The notes beneath the pieces were generated by a model. It did not search any database. It was not told the origin of the DNA and saw nothing but the letters and a program-made list of their open reading frames with translations. 64,000 bases of DNA from JAWKTM01 sp041399085 (GTDB lineage: Bacteria > Planctomycetota > Planctomycetia > Pirellulales > Pirellulaceae), in contig JAWKTM010000017.1 of NCBI GenBank assembly GCA_041399085.1, positions 67,799-131,798 of the forward strand, written 5' to 3'. Within the stretch, counting starts at the first letter, position 1; each line of letters opens with the position of its first letter. The translations under genes and the position numbers were made by a program. This document shows positions 42,633 through 51,836 of this stretch, piece by piece.

Positions 42633-44174
42633 TCACCGTTGCTTGCTCGCAGTCGGACGGACTTCCGTACCGTCCTTGCCGACAGGGTACAACGCCTCGT
42701 GTTGTTCCATTGCAGCGACTAGACCGTCCATCATCTTGGCTAGTTGTTTCGGCTGCTGCTGGGCGAGGTTCGTCGACTCGAACGGATCGTCCGCCAAGTT
42801 GTATAACTGGAAATGGGAACCCTCGGACGCGGGCGAAGGGAAATAGTGATAAATCACTTTCCAGTCGCCGTCACGATATACCGTGAAGTAGTCGCTGCGA
42901 TGAGGCGAATGCGGATAATGCATGAGGAAACGTTCCGGCCGAGATTCATCCGGCTTGCCGCTGATCAAGGTGTGAAGCGAAACGCCGTCGACGACATGTG
43001 AATCGGGCTTCGTGATATCCAGCAGTTGCAAGATAGTCGGAAAAATGTCATGCACGGCGGCTTGTTGGCTTTGAATCGCTCCGGCCGGGATAGACAATCG
43101 TTGTTGATAGTCGTTTTCCGCATTTGACTTGGCCCACGCGGCGATGAAGGGAACTCGCATGCCACCTTCATAGTGAGCTCCCTTTTTGCCTCGCAACGGC
43201 GCCGCACATGCCACGGCATGTTGGTGCCCAAGCGGGGCGTCGGAGCCGTTGTCTCCCAGGAATAGCACCAAGGTGTTCTCGGCCACGCCTAAGTCGTGTA
43301 GATGATCGAGCATATCTCCTAGCGACTTGTCCATGCCTTCGATCAACGTCGCAAAAGCTTGTGCCGGCGCGGGCTTGCCCGAATCCTTATAGTGGTCCGC
43401 GAACCGTGGATCCGAATGGAAAGGAGCGTGGACGGCGTAGTGAGCAAAATAGAGAAAGAACGGTTGGCCTTCCTTAACGGCCGACGTGACATGCGTTTTC
43501 GCTTCGATGGTTAACGCTTCCGTGAGAAACGTTTCCGTCCCATGATACTTTTCTAAGTGCGGGACGGCATGTGACGCACGTTTTTGTCCGTGTCCATAGT
43601 TTTCCGAGCCGTAGTAGCTGCCGGGCGCTCCGATCGAGCATCCCGCGACATTGATGTCGAAGCCTAAATTAAGTGGCTCGGCGCCGTCGGCCTCGCGTGG
43701 ACCGAAGTGCCCCTTTCCAACATGGATCGTGCGATATCCGGCTCCGCGTAGCAGTCGAGCCAAAGTCACATCGTCCTTTCCTAGTCCCCGCCAATTCCAA
43801 TCCGGTGGACCTTGCGGACCACGATTGTCGCGATCGGGATTAATCCAATTTGTGGTGTGATGGCGAGCCGCGTTCTGGCCGGTCATGATCGACACGCGCG
43901 TGGGCGAGCAGACGCTCATCGCGTAGAAGTTGTTGAAGCGGATTCCCTGATTCGCCAGCCGCTGCATGCTGGGAGTTCGGTAATAGTCGTTTAGCGGATA
44001 TCGCTTCGGCTTACCCGAATCATCGGTCAGAAACGGAACCGAAGTATCCATGACCCCCATGTCATCAACCAGAAACACGATCACATTCGGGCGTTCGGGG
44101 GCGGCTTTTGCGGCCGTGTTGCCGAGAATGGCAAATGTGACGATTAAGAGCAGGCAACCACAACAACGTATCAT
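42633..44174 (-). CDS. Secreted formylglycine-dependent sulfatase
   Basis: The 513-residue protein has a signal peptide ending AAKAA. RPNVIVFLVDDMG follows (metal-ligand Asp37-Asp38), then the FGly signature CSPTR at 89-93 within SVCSPTRVSIMTGQNAARHH, where Cys89 is the residue converted to formylglycine. FLGDNGSDAPLG and GVSLHTLISG are also family blocks. It hydrolyses sulfate esters; planctomycetes use many such enzymes on marine sulfated polysaccharides. Maturation needs a formylglycine-generating enzyme not in this window. It lies between the di-haem gene (115 bp upstream) and the propeller gene (66 bp downstream), all on one strand. Confidence 0.92.
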   Translation of the reverse strand: MIRCCGCLLLIVTFAILGNTAAKAAPERPNVIVFLVDDMGVMDTSVPFLTDDSGKPKRYPLNDYYRTPSMQRLANQGIRFNNFYAMSVCSPTRVSIMTGQNAARHHTTNWINPDRDNRGPQGPPDWNWRGLGKDDVTLARLLRGAGYRTIHVGKGHFGPREADGAEPLNLGFDINVAGCSIGAPGSYYGSENYGHGQKRASHAVPHLEKYHGTETFLTEALTIEAKTHVTSAVKEGQPFFLYFAHYAVHAPFHSDPRFADHYKDSGKPAPAQAFATLIEGMDKSLGDMLDHLHDLGVAENTLVLFLGDNGSDAPLGHQHAVACAAPLRGKKGAHYEGGMRVPFIAAWAKSNAENDYQQRLSIPAGAIQSQQAAVHDIFPTILQLLDITKPDSHVVDGVSLHTLISGKPDESRPERFLMHYPHSPHRSDYFTVYRDGDWKVIYHYFPSPASEGSHFQLYNLADDPFESTNLAQQQPKQLAKMMDGLVAAMEQHEALYPVGKDGTEVRPTASKQR

Positions 44175-44289
44175 GGATATCGTTCCTCTGTTAAAGAAGT
44201 CATACTAGCCCCAGCTTCGTTGGGCTGAAGCGGCAATCCATATCGGGAGACGACGCGGTCGCTGACGACTCGCGAGAATCGGTCGACCA

Positions 44290-47200
44290 TTACGGCAATT
44301 CATGAATCGTGCCATGAACGATCCGGTCGAAATCATATCCTTCCGAGCTTCGCAGTCGGCACCGCAGTTCGTAACACCAAGTGGGGTGAAGATCGGGGAC
44401 GGCAAGAATCAACGTCTTGCGATCGGCGGAAAGTGTCACTGCGTTAACGGCGACGACATGTTCGTTAATATGAGGTGAGCCGTAATTCTTGGATCGCTTT
44501 AAGTCCCACGCCTTGAGCGCGAAACGGTCGATGTCGGCGGCGACTTGCGGGTCGAGTGGATCGCTGAATGTGAGTTCCATTCGTCCCTTCGTCGCAACGG
44601 CCTTGACGGGCATCGTCGCATCATGGCCTCGGTAGCGAATGCGAAACAGGCCGCCCTCGCGAGTTTGCTGGCTGCTGCCCCACGCGAACAGTCCGCAAAC
44701 ATAAAGTTGATCATCGAAGGGGCTAAACCTTCCGCGCATCGTGCCGGTGGGAAATTGTCCGATAGGAAGTTCGCACATGCCTCCCTGGACGCGATCGCCG
44801 CCAGGCAGGTGCTCGTGTGGCACGGTGAACACCTTTCCATAGCCGTAAGAGAGGTTGAGCAACGTTCCGGCGAGGTTGCCCCAGCGGTCTGGCGGCACCC
44901 ACAATAATTCCGAGGGAGATCGGTCGAACGCATTGGTAATCCAGCACAATGGCGGCTGCATGGCGTCGTCCGATTCGTCGGTAATATTATGGTACCCATA
45001 CATGTTTCCATAGAAACCGCCGGGTCGGACCCAGTTGATACGGTTTTTCGGATTCCAGTGTCCCTCCTGGTCAGTCACGATAAACGTCCCGTCTGGATTC
45101 AAGCAAACTCCGTTGGCGGCTCGAAAACCGACAGCCAGAATCTCCGTTCGGCTCCCATCGGGAGTGACGCGTAACAAGGTTCCGTGGTGGGGAACGAGCG
45201 CTGGCAATGCGTGGCGTGCCGACTTGGCATAATAGAAGTTGCCGGCTTCATCACGTTGAAGCCCCATGGCAAACTCGTGGAAATGTTCCGTCACTTGATG
45301 ATCATTGTTAAAACACTCATAAAAGTCGATCGTGCCGTCGCCGTTCGAGTCGCGAAGAATGGCAATTTGGTCGCGGCAAGTGACATAGACGGTGTCGTCG
45401 ACGATCTTCACGCCCAGCGGCTGAAACAACCCCGAGGCGATTCGCCGCCAAACAAGTGTCGCGACGGCCGTATCACTGGTGGACGCCTTATCAACTTGGC
45501 GCAGTCCCGAGACCTCATAGATGTCGCCGTCCCACGTGGAAACAGCCAAGCGATCTCCGTCCGAGAAGAAGTCGAGGCCGGACAGACGAAGACGCGCCAA
45601 CCAAGGATTCGTTGCGGGGGCGGCTAGCGTGTCGATGGCGAATCCATGCTCGTTGAACTCGCCCCGCTGCACGGGCACTGGCAAAATCTCGGGCCACAAT
45701 GGCACGGCGGCCGGCATTTGTGGTCGCCGCTCGGGAATGACTGTGGACTCGACGACGCTTCGCGCCAGTGCATCCACCGCCTGGATAGTGTGCGGAGTAT
45801 CCGACGATGAGATCCACACACTGAGCTGCCGTGGGGATTCGGATGGCGGAATGGTGAGGCAAAGGCGGTTGCCTTGCTGAAGAAATTTGCAGTCCTTCGT
45901 GTCTCCTATGAGACCGCATTGAATTACGGGGGATGGCGAGCGACGAGGTTCGTTCGAGCTCACGAAACGAAGGGGCGTCGTTGGCAAAGGCTGTTCGTTC
46001 GTAGCGGAACGGACGTCGCTTTCCCCCAGCCAGTGACCACGCAAGGAATCCGTGGAAGGCCGCGACGCCATTAGCTCATCCGTGTCCAATGCCCGTTGGT
46101 AAAACTTGACGTTTCGGATTGATCCAAGGAAAGCGGTTGGATTGGGGAAATTCGGAGCACCGTAGCCGATTCTAAGCACGGAGCGTTCTAGCGGTTGTTT
46201 GGGGGCCAGTTCACGTTTGCCAACGGATTTCCCATCGACGAACAGCTCCGCAAGTTTCGACTTCTTGCGCCACACGAGGGCCACCTCGTGCCACTTTCCG
46301 TCATCAATGCGTCGGCTGGATTGCAAGACACCGACCCAACCGATGTCATACGCGAGACGACCGCCGCGCAGAAAGACCACCATGCCGTTTGGCGCCCATT
46401 TATTGGTAGGGCTTGTGTTGCAAAAGATCGTTCCATCTTGCTTCGTCTGAATGCGGGCCGTGAGCGTGAAATCCTCCGTGGCCATGTTAACCGTGGGCGG
46501 AGTGTCGACTTCGAGCCAACCCGAGCCAGTAAATGTGCCGTGTAGCTCGGCGCGTTCCCCGACGTCCGAATCGTCGCCGGATGATGCGGAAGGAGCGAAC
46601 TTGACAAGTGTCTCGGAAACGGAAGCGACGTGTTGTTGGTCATTTTCCGCGGTTGCAACGAGCAATGTATGTGATTGGGATGTTGCGGCGAGCTCGAACG
46701 TGCGGAGGAACACCGATTGGGGCGACGGCGTCCGCTCGGTCGTGGCGTTGGTAGATTGAGAGGATGGAAGCGGAAAACCGGCGAAACGCTCACGCACTTC
46801 CATGTCGCCAATGCGATACGCCACGATGGGTTCATCATGGGACTGATAGAGCCCGTGGTATTTTGCCCAGGAACGTGGGAGCGGACCGTATCGCTTCCCA
46901 TCGCGACCTTCCACCCGGTCGGAGTCGTCGAACGAACCAGTTGCCGGGTTAGCCCAGCCAGGGCCGTTGGGGTTGCCAAACAGTTGTTCGCCGACCAAGT
47001 GCGGGTGAGCCTGATGGCGACCATCGAAATGGATTCCCTGCCAGTCGATGAAGCGAGCGTCCGACTGGGATGTGTGTGTCCAACCAGCAGCGACTCGCAT
47101 GGTATCGTGATCGAACAATATCCATTGATTGCCTTTCGAAACCCCGCCCGGTCCACGATCCAATCTTATGGCCAGCCCCTTGTAGGCGATGTTGTTGCCG

Positions 47201-48330
47201 TCGTTTCCAGCTTCGATGGTGTTAAACATCCAGGGGCCGTAGTTCATGTCGCTCCAAGGGGCGAAGTCGACGGGATCGGGCCCGCGGGTGTCGCCCGTTG
47301 GCAACGAGGCGAGATAGGCGTCCGTGATTGGGAGAAATTGCGATGGATTGTGAGATTTCAGAAACGTTTCGCGTACATAATGGATGACATCATATTTCTG
47401 TTGCGGCACCATCCACGTTTGCGGCACCATCAAACCAAAACCATGTGTGAGGGTGCGGTACATGGAGTACGGGTCGTTTCCATTACGAAACTTGCCTTCC
47501 GCAAACCGAAGCGCTGTCGGCAGAGACCCAGGTTGCTGGACGGTGCCGTGACAGTTTTGGCACACGCGGCTGTAAATGCGTTCGCCGCGCTCGAAGGCCG
47601 TTTGATCGAGGTCGCGGAGGAGCGAGGCGTGATCCAATCGCGACTCGTACTCGGGCAATTGCAAGCTGACTAAGTGCGGCGGCGGTTGTAACGTTTTGGC
47701 GCGGGCGACGCCTCCGTCGCGAATTTCCAGCACATAGCGAACGAGATCGAGAAACTGTTCGCGCGTTTGCAACGCGTTGACCATTCCCTCGGGCATAATG
47801 GATTGCGTTGCTGGAATGATTTCGTCGATGTCGCCCGCGGGGACTCGGAGTTCTTGGCGCGTGGAACTGTCGCGAAGCAACAGTTCGGAGTTCGCGTCGC
47901 CAGAGACTTTGATGCCCGTCAACAATCGACCATCGGCCAGCAGCAGTCGCGTGGTCTCGAAGCCTTCGCGCAAGTAGGCCGACGGTTTAAGGATCGATTC
48001 GACAACGTCCCCATCGGTCGATCGGCTGCGCTGTTTCAGTGTTGTGAGATTGGGGCCGAGATTCAGGTCCGCCTTGTCGGGTTCGGTAACGGAGTGGCAT
48101 TTTGCGCAGCCCAGCGTGGCTTGGTGAAAGAGAATGGCGCCGCGGCGCGGATCGCCGAGGGTACGCGCGTCGCGCACCAACGTATCGACGGGCTCGGACC
48201 GCAGACGCTCGTCCAGCGTTTGTCCGGCGGCGGTCGAGCACCACGCGGATTCCAATATCGCGGCGATCAGGACAACGCCAACACAGGCAAGACGGCTATA
48301 TCGGAACGTGAGTTTGCGCGAGCCAAACAT
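44290..48330 (-). CDS. Giant di-haem cytochrome c / LamG / beta-propeller protein (DUF6797 type)
   Basis: This 1346-residue exported protein has a signal peptide (about 1-36, ending TAAGQ). Haem site 1 is CAKCH (75-79) in a family domain preceded by RRGAILFHQATLG; haem site 2 is CQNCH (257-261). A DUF6797-like region (DFAPWSDMNYGPWMFNTIEA) and a LamG/concanavalin-like domain (about 590-770, FTLTARIQTKQDGTIFCNTS) follow. A soluble-glucose-dehydrogenase-like propeller comes next (about 930-1230, RLSGLDFFSDGDRLAVSTWD, VCLNPDGTFIVTDQEGHW), then a C-terminal beta domain. The combination suggests an electron-accepting sugar oxidase or binding protein of PVC bacteria. Function is inferred. It heads an operon with the sulfatase and propeller genes; GGAG precedes the ATG. 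Confidence 0.85.
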   Translation of the reverse strand: MFGSRKLTFRYSRLACVGVVLIAAILESAWCSTAAGQTLDERLRSEPVDTLVRDARTLGDPRRGAILFHQATLGCAKCHSVTEPDKADLNLGPNLTTLKQRSRSTDGDVVESILKPSAYLREGFETTRLLLADGRLLTGIKVSGDANSELLLRDSSTRQELRVPAGDIDEIIPATQSIMPEGMVNALQTREQFLDLVRYVLEIRDGGVARAKTLQPPPHLVSLQLPEYESRLDHASLLRDLDQTAFERGERIYSRVCQNCHGTVQQPGSLPTALRFAEGKFRNGNDPYSMYRTLTHGFGLMVPQTWMVPQQKYDVIHYVRETFLKSHNPSQFLPITDAYLASLPTGDTRGPDPVDFAPWSDMNYGPWMFNTIEAGNDGNNIAYKGLAIRLDRGPGGVSKGNQWILFDHDTMRVAAGWTHTSQSDARFIDWQGIHFDGRHQAHPHLVGEQLFGNPNGPGWANPATGSFDDSDRVEGRDGKRYGPLPRSWAKYHGLYQSHDEPIVAYRIGDMEVRERFAGFPLPSSQSTNATTERTPSPQSVFLRTFELAATSQSHTLLVATAENDQQHVASVSETLVKFAPSASSGDDSDVGERAELHGTFTGSGWLEVDTPPTVNMATEDFTLTARIQTKQDGTIFCNTSPTNKWAPNGMVVFLRGGRLAYDIGWVGVLQSSRRIDDGKWHEVALVWRKKSKLAELFVDGKSVGKRELAPKQPLERSVLRIGYGAPNFPNPTAFLGSIRNVKFYQRALDTDELMASRPSTDSLRGHWLGESDVRSATNEQPLPTTPLRFVSSNEPRRSPSPVIQCGLIGDTKDCKFLQQGNRLCLTIPPSESPRQLSVWISSSDTPHTIQAVDALARSVVESTVIPERRPQMPAAVPLWPEILPVPVQRGEFNEHGFAIDTLAAPATNPWLARLRLSGLDFFSDGDRLAVSTWDGDIYEVSGLRQVDKASTSDTAVATLVWRRIASGLFQPLGVKIVDDTVYVTCRDQIAILRDSNGDGTIDFYECFNNDHQVTEHFHEFAMGLQRDEAGNFYYAKSARHALPALVPHHGTLLRVTPDGSRTEILAVGFRAANGVCLNPDGTFIVTDQEGHWNPKNRINWVRPGGFYGNMYGYHNITDESDDAMQPPLCWITNAFDRSPSELLWVPPDRWGNLAGTLLNLSYGYGKVFTVPHEHLPGGDRVQGGMCELPIGQFPTGTMRGRFSPFDDQLYVCGLFAWGSSQQTREGGLFRIRYRGHDATMPVKAVATKGRMELTFSDPLDPQVAADIDRFALKAWDLKRSKNYGSPHINEHVVAVNAVTLSADRKTLILAVPDLHPTWCYELRCRLRSSEGYDFDRIVHGTIHELP

Positions 48331-48680
48331 GAGATCTCCACGGAATCGGATAGCTGGTCGAGTTGAACGAAGGGGCTTGTCTGGCCCAGCGACGGAATGC
48401 GAGTTGCGGCCGTGTGCCCCATCGTAATCCGAACGCGACGGGGATGGGCGTTTCGGAACGTGCCGAAGGCCGACGATCGCCAATGCCTGCTGAGAATGGG
48501 AAGCTCCCGCACCGATCGGCGCCATTTGTCACGCCTTTGTAACGACCCACGAACAGCCCGGAAACTTTTCTTGTCGGGTTCTCGTCTATTCGGGTACGCT
48601 GACGTAATGAACGCCACCTTGGCGTTGGCGAGCAGGCCGCCGATGCCAACGAACTCTCCGTTGTAGAAAGGAATTTCGCG
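48331..48680. promoter_or_regulatory. Divergent intergenic region between di-haem operon and VIT-vWA gene
   Basis: No gene is seen in about 350 bp. It must hold promoters for both directions. I see an operator-like inverted repeat (AACGCCA at 48610-48616, TGGCGTT at 48620-48626), and a good ribosome site (GAAAGGAATT) before the vWA start. I cannot place a convincing -35/-10 pair. Confidence 0.4.
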
Positions 48681-51119
48681 ATGAACGCGCGACGCATCAC
48701 CCAGGCGTGGTTGGGGGCTTTCGCCATTCTGTTGTTAGGCTGGTCGGTTCCGGCTTTCGGACAGGGTGTGCTGATTATTGTCGACCCAGTTCACCCGACG
48801 CCGCTGCCCCGCCCGATCATTCGCACGCGGCCGCAGCCGGTCGAGCAGTCGTACAAGATCAAAGAGCTGACGATCAACGGTCGCATCAACGACCAGGTGG
48901 CTCGCGTTCAGGTGACTCAATCGTTCGTGAACACCGGCAGCCGGCAGATGGAAGTCAGCTTTTGCTTTCCGCTGCCTTATGACGGGGCGATCGACCAGAT
49001 GACGTTCATGGTCGACGGCAAGGAATACGAAGCCAAGCTGCTGGCCGCCAAGGAGGCTCGTTCGATTTACGAAGGCTACATCCGGCGGAATCAAGACCCG
49101 GCGTTGTTGGAGTGGATGGGGACCGGGATGTTCAAGACCAGTGTCTTTCCGGTGCCGCCGGGAGCCGAACGCAAAGTGACGATTCGCTTCTCGCAGTTGC
49201 TTCGCAAGGACAGCCGGCTGACCGATTTTCTCTATCCGCTATCCACGGCGAAATACACGTCCCAGCCGATCGAGACCGTGACGATCAACGCTTCGATCGA
49301 AAGCACGGCGAAGCTGAAGAGCGTCTACAGCCCGACGCACGATGTCGAAGTGAATCGGAGCGACGATCATCACGCGACGGTTAAGTTCGAGGCCAAGAAT
49401 CACGTGCCGACCAGCGACTTCCGCCTGTTCTATGACACGTCGAAAGAGAAGGTCGGAGCCAGTGTCATCAGCTTCCGCCCGGACAATTCGGAGGACGGCT
49501 TCTTCCTGATGCTGGCCAGTCCCGAAATCCCGATGAAGACCGACGACCAGCCGGCCAAGACCGCCGTGTTCGTGGTCGATCGATCGGGCAGCATGTCGGG
49601 CAAGAAGATCGAGCAGGCCAAGGACGCGCTCAAGTTCGTGCTGAACAATCTCCGCGACGGCGACCTGTTCAACATTATCGCCTACGACAGCAGCGTCGAA
49701 TCGTTCCGGCCCGAGTTGCAGAAGTTCAACGACGAGACTCGCAAGGCCGCGCTGGGCTTCGTCGAAAGCATCTACGCTGGCGGCAGCACGAACATCAGCG
49801 GCGCGCTGACGCAGGCGCTCGACATGATCCAAGATCCCGATCGCCCGAATTACGTGGTGTTTCTCACCGACGGTCTGCCGACGGCTGGCGAGACCAACGA
49901 GATGAAGATCGCCCAGATGACGAAGCAACACAACAAGCATCACGCGCGTGTGGTCAGCTTCGGCGTCGGCTATGACGTGAACAGCCGGTTGCTCGATCGC
50001 ATCTCGCACGACAACTATGGCCAGAGCGAATTTGTGCGGCCGGACGAAGACATCGAAGCGCACGTCAGCCGGCTCTATTCGCGAATCAGCTCGCCCGTGA
50101 TGACCGACGTGGCGGTCGACATCGATGTCGAGGGCGCCAAGGTCGAAGAGGGCAAGGCGATCAATCGCATTTACCCGCGTGAGGTCCACGATCTGTTCGC
50201 GGGCGAGCAGCTTGTGATGGTCGGTCGCTATCGAAAGCCGGGCGAGGCCAAGGTCACGATTACCGGCAAAGTAGGCGACAACAACAAGAAGATGGACTTC
50301 CCGGCAAAGCTGGCCGAGTCGAGTTCGGACGACACCTACGCCTTCGTCGAGAAGCTGTGGGCGATGCGCCGCATCGGCGAGATCATCGACGAGCTGGATT
50401 TGAAGGGACAGAATCAAGAGTTGGTCGACGAGCTGGTTGCGCTGTCCACCCGGCACGGGATCCTGACGCCGTACACTTCGTTCCTGGCGGACGAAACCAG
50501 CACGGTGAACGAGTTGGCCGACGCGCGTGGCAATGCCGTGCGAGCTCGCCGGATGTTGGATCAGCTAAGTGTCGCCGAGGGCCGCTCCGGTTTCGCACAG
50601 CGTGCCGAGAAGAAGTCGCTTCGCGAGGCGAACCAAGTGACGCAGAATTTCAGCCTGGAATCGGCTGAGAGCGCGGCGGATAGCTCGGCGGCCACGCCCG
50701 CGCCGGCTGCTACCGCGAGTCGACCATCGCGATCGGCCGGACGAGGCGGCTTCGGCGGCGGCGTGCCGACCGGGCCAGCCGGTGGGCTTCCGGGTGCGAT
50801 GCCAGCCAACCAGCCGGCAGCGCCGAACGGCGTGGCCTATCGCGACATCGAGAACGATCGCGTCGTGGTGGCCGAGTCGGTTCAGGTGGTCGGCAACGAA
50901 ACGCTTTACAAGCGCGGCAACCTGTGGGTGGCCGAGAACGCGAAGGATGTCGATCCCGAAAAGGACAAGGCCAAGATCAAGACGATCAAGCGATTCAGCG
51001 ACGACTACTTCAAGCTGATCGCGGCCAACACGGCGTCCGAAAACTCCGTTCTCGCTCGTCAACAAGCGGGCGAAACGCTGCTCATCAAACTGCGCGGGCA
51101 AGCGTACCGCATTGAGTAA
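48681..51119 (+). CDS. Exported VIT and von Willebrand factor A domain protein
   Basis: The 812-residue protein has a signal peptide (cleaved near AFGQG), then a vault/inter-alpha-trypsin (VIT) domain (about 55-185; VAMEVSF-type pattern in NTGSRQMEVSFCFPLPYDGA and EAKLLAAKEARSIYEGYIRR). A vWA domain follows (about 293-470) with an intact MIDAS: DRSGSMSGKK (Asp300, Ser302, Ser304), the GGSTNISGAL Thr and a late FLTDGLPT Asp. The C-terminal third is helical and then Gly/Ala/Pro-rich. Such proteins bind ligands through the metal ion and act in adhesion or complex assembly; the partner is unknown. A textbook terminator follows about 70 bp after the stop. Confidence 0.9.
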   Translation: MNARRITQAWLGAFAILLLGWSVPAFGQGVLIIVDPVHPTPLPRPIIRTRPQPVEQSYKIKELTINGRINDQVARVQVTQSFVNTGSRQMEVSFCFPLPYDGAIDQMTFMVDGKEYEAKLLAAKEARSIYEGYIRRNQDPALLEWMGTGMFKTSVFPVPPGAERKVTIRFSQLLRKDSRLTDFLYPLSTAKYTSQPIETVTINASIESTAKLKSVYSPTHDVEVNRSDDHHATVKFEAKNHVPTSDFRLFYDTSKEKVGASVISFRPDNSEDGFFLMLASPEIPMKTDDQPAKTAVFVVDRSGSMSGKKIEQAKDALKFVLNNLRDGDLFNIIAYDSSVESFRPELQKFNDETRKAALGFVESIYAGGSTNISGALTQALDMIQDPDRPNYVVFLTDGLPTAGETNEMKIAQMTKQHNKHHARVVSFGVGYDVNSRLLDRISHDNYGQSEFVRPDEDIEAHVSRLYSRISSPVMTDVAVDIDVEGAKVEEGKAINRIYPREVHDLFAGEQLVMVGRYRKPGEAKVTITGKVGDNNKKMDFPAKLAESSSDDTYAFVEKLWAMRRIGEIIDELDLKGQNQELVDELVALSTRHGILTPYTSFLADETSTVNELADARGNAVRARRMLDQLSVAEGRSGFAQRAEKKSLREANQVTQNFSLESAESAADSSAATPAPAATASRPSRSAGRGGFGGGVPTGPAGGLPGAMPANQPAAPNGVAYRDIENDRVVVAESVQVVGNETLYKRGNLWVAENAKDVDPEKDKAKIKTIKRFSDDYFKLIAANTASENSVLARQQAGETLLIKLRGQAYRIE

Positions 51120-51143
51120 TTGAGTAATCGAGTAGCCGAGTAG
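51112..51143. repeat. Four 8-bp tandem repeats over the vWA stop codon
   Basis: Units TTGAGTAA, TTGAGTAA, TCGAGTAG and CCGAGTAG run head to tail. The first contains the stop codon (TAA 51117-51119). Each unit carries TAA or TAG in the same position, but 8 bp is not a multiple of 3, so successive units fall in different frames. Confidence 0.85.
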
Positions 51144-51187
51144 CCGTGGCTTGCGTCGCTCGCGACGCGCCAGACGCCAACATTCGC

Positions 51188-51223
51188 GCGGCCCGGTCGT
51201 ATTTTTGCGACCGGGCCGCTTTT
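51188..51223 (+). terminator. Classic intrinsic terminator of the VIT-vWA gene
   Basis: GCGGCCCGGTCG (51188-51199) and CGACCGGGCCGC (51208-51219) form a perfect 12-bp GC stem with an 8-base loop, followed directly by TTTT. Confidence 0.9.
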
Positions 51224-51836
51224 GTTGGCTTCGTCGTAACCGAACGCGAGCAAGCGTTCCCGTTCTCGCCGACGTCTCAACTCGCCGCTCGCCCGACCGC
51301 GTCGCGAGCGGCTTCACGCGGCCCGCACGCGACGCCACGCCGTTGATTCGAGCGTCGTCGCACCCAAATCGCCTGTAAAAACGGACCAAATCTCGCGCAA
51401 AACGCGTCAGGCACCTGCGCAACGCGCCATTGCGACTGTAAAACCGTCCATTGCGGCTAACACATCAATCATTGCTGATGTAAAACGTCGCAATCCTGCT
51501 GTCATATGGATCGTTGTTCATGTCAAAAGCGTCATGGCACCGAACACATCGACCATTGCTGATGTAAAATGCAACAGTGTCGCGGTAATATGAACCGTGA
51601 TTCATGTAATGTGCGCCGTTGCTACCGACACATCAGTCGTTGCTGATCTGTTGATTCATGCGTCGAAGCCCGCATCGGCCGTACTCGCCGGCACGCGGCT
51701 CCAGCGCGAGTCTCACGCCGCTGTGGCAAGCTCCACTTTCGCCAACGCGCCCCCTTGCGTTTCACGGTCCGAAGTTGACCGATATAATGACGCCGCTTCA
51801 TTCTCCAAAGCCCGTCACCTAGCTGGAAAGTCAACG
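51224..51836. repeat. Gene-free region containing a degenerate 42-bp tandem array
   Basis: At least six units with exact 42-bp spacing start at 51418, 51460, 51502, 51544, 51586 and 51628. Odd and even units differ, giving an 84-bp higher-order repeat: ACACATC begins units at 51460, 51544 and 51628. The conserved core resembles CATTGCTGATGTAAAA. Weaker similarity extends upstream to about 51360. It contains many stops and no open protein frame. It is AT-richer than the surroundings. Confidence 0.8.
51761..51788 (+). promoter_or_regulatory. Candidate promoter of the zinc-ribbon/PH gene
   Basis: TATAAT at 51783-51788 is a perfect -10 hexamer. A poor -35 candidate, TTCACG, lies 16 bp upstream at 51761-51766. 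The gene starts about 49 bp downstream. The -10 match in GC-rich DNA is the main support. Confidence 0.4.

Noticed and set aside
51418..51669. Second 42-bp array as a CRISPR or tRNA cluster
   Set aside because: Units drift throughout, with no constant repeat flanking unique spacers. No cloverleaf could be folded by eye.
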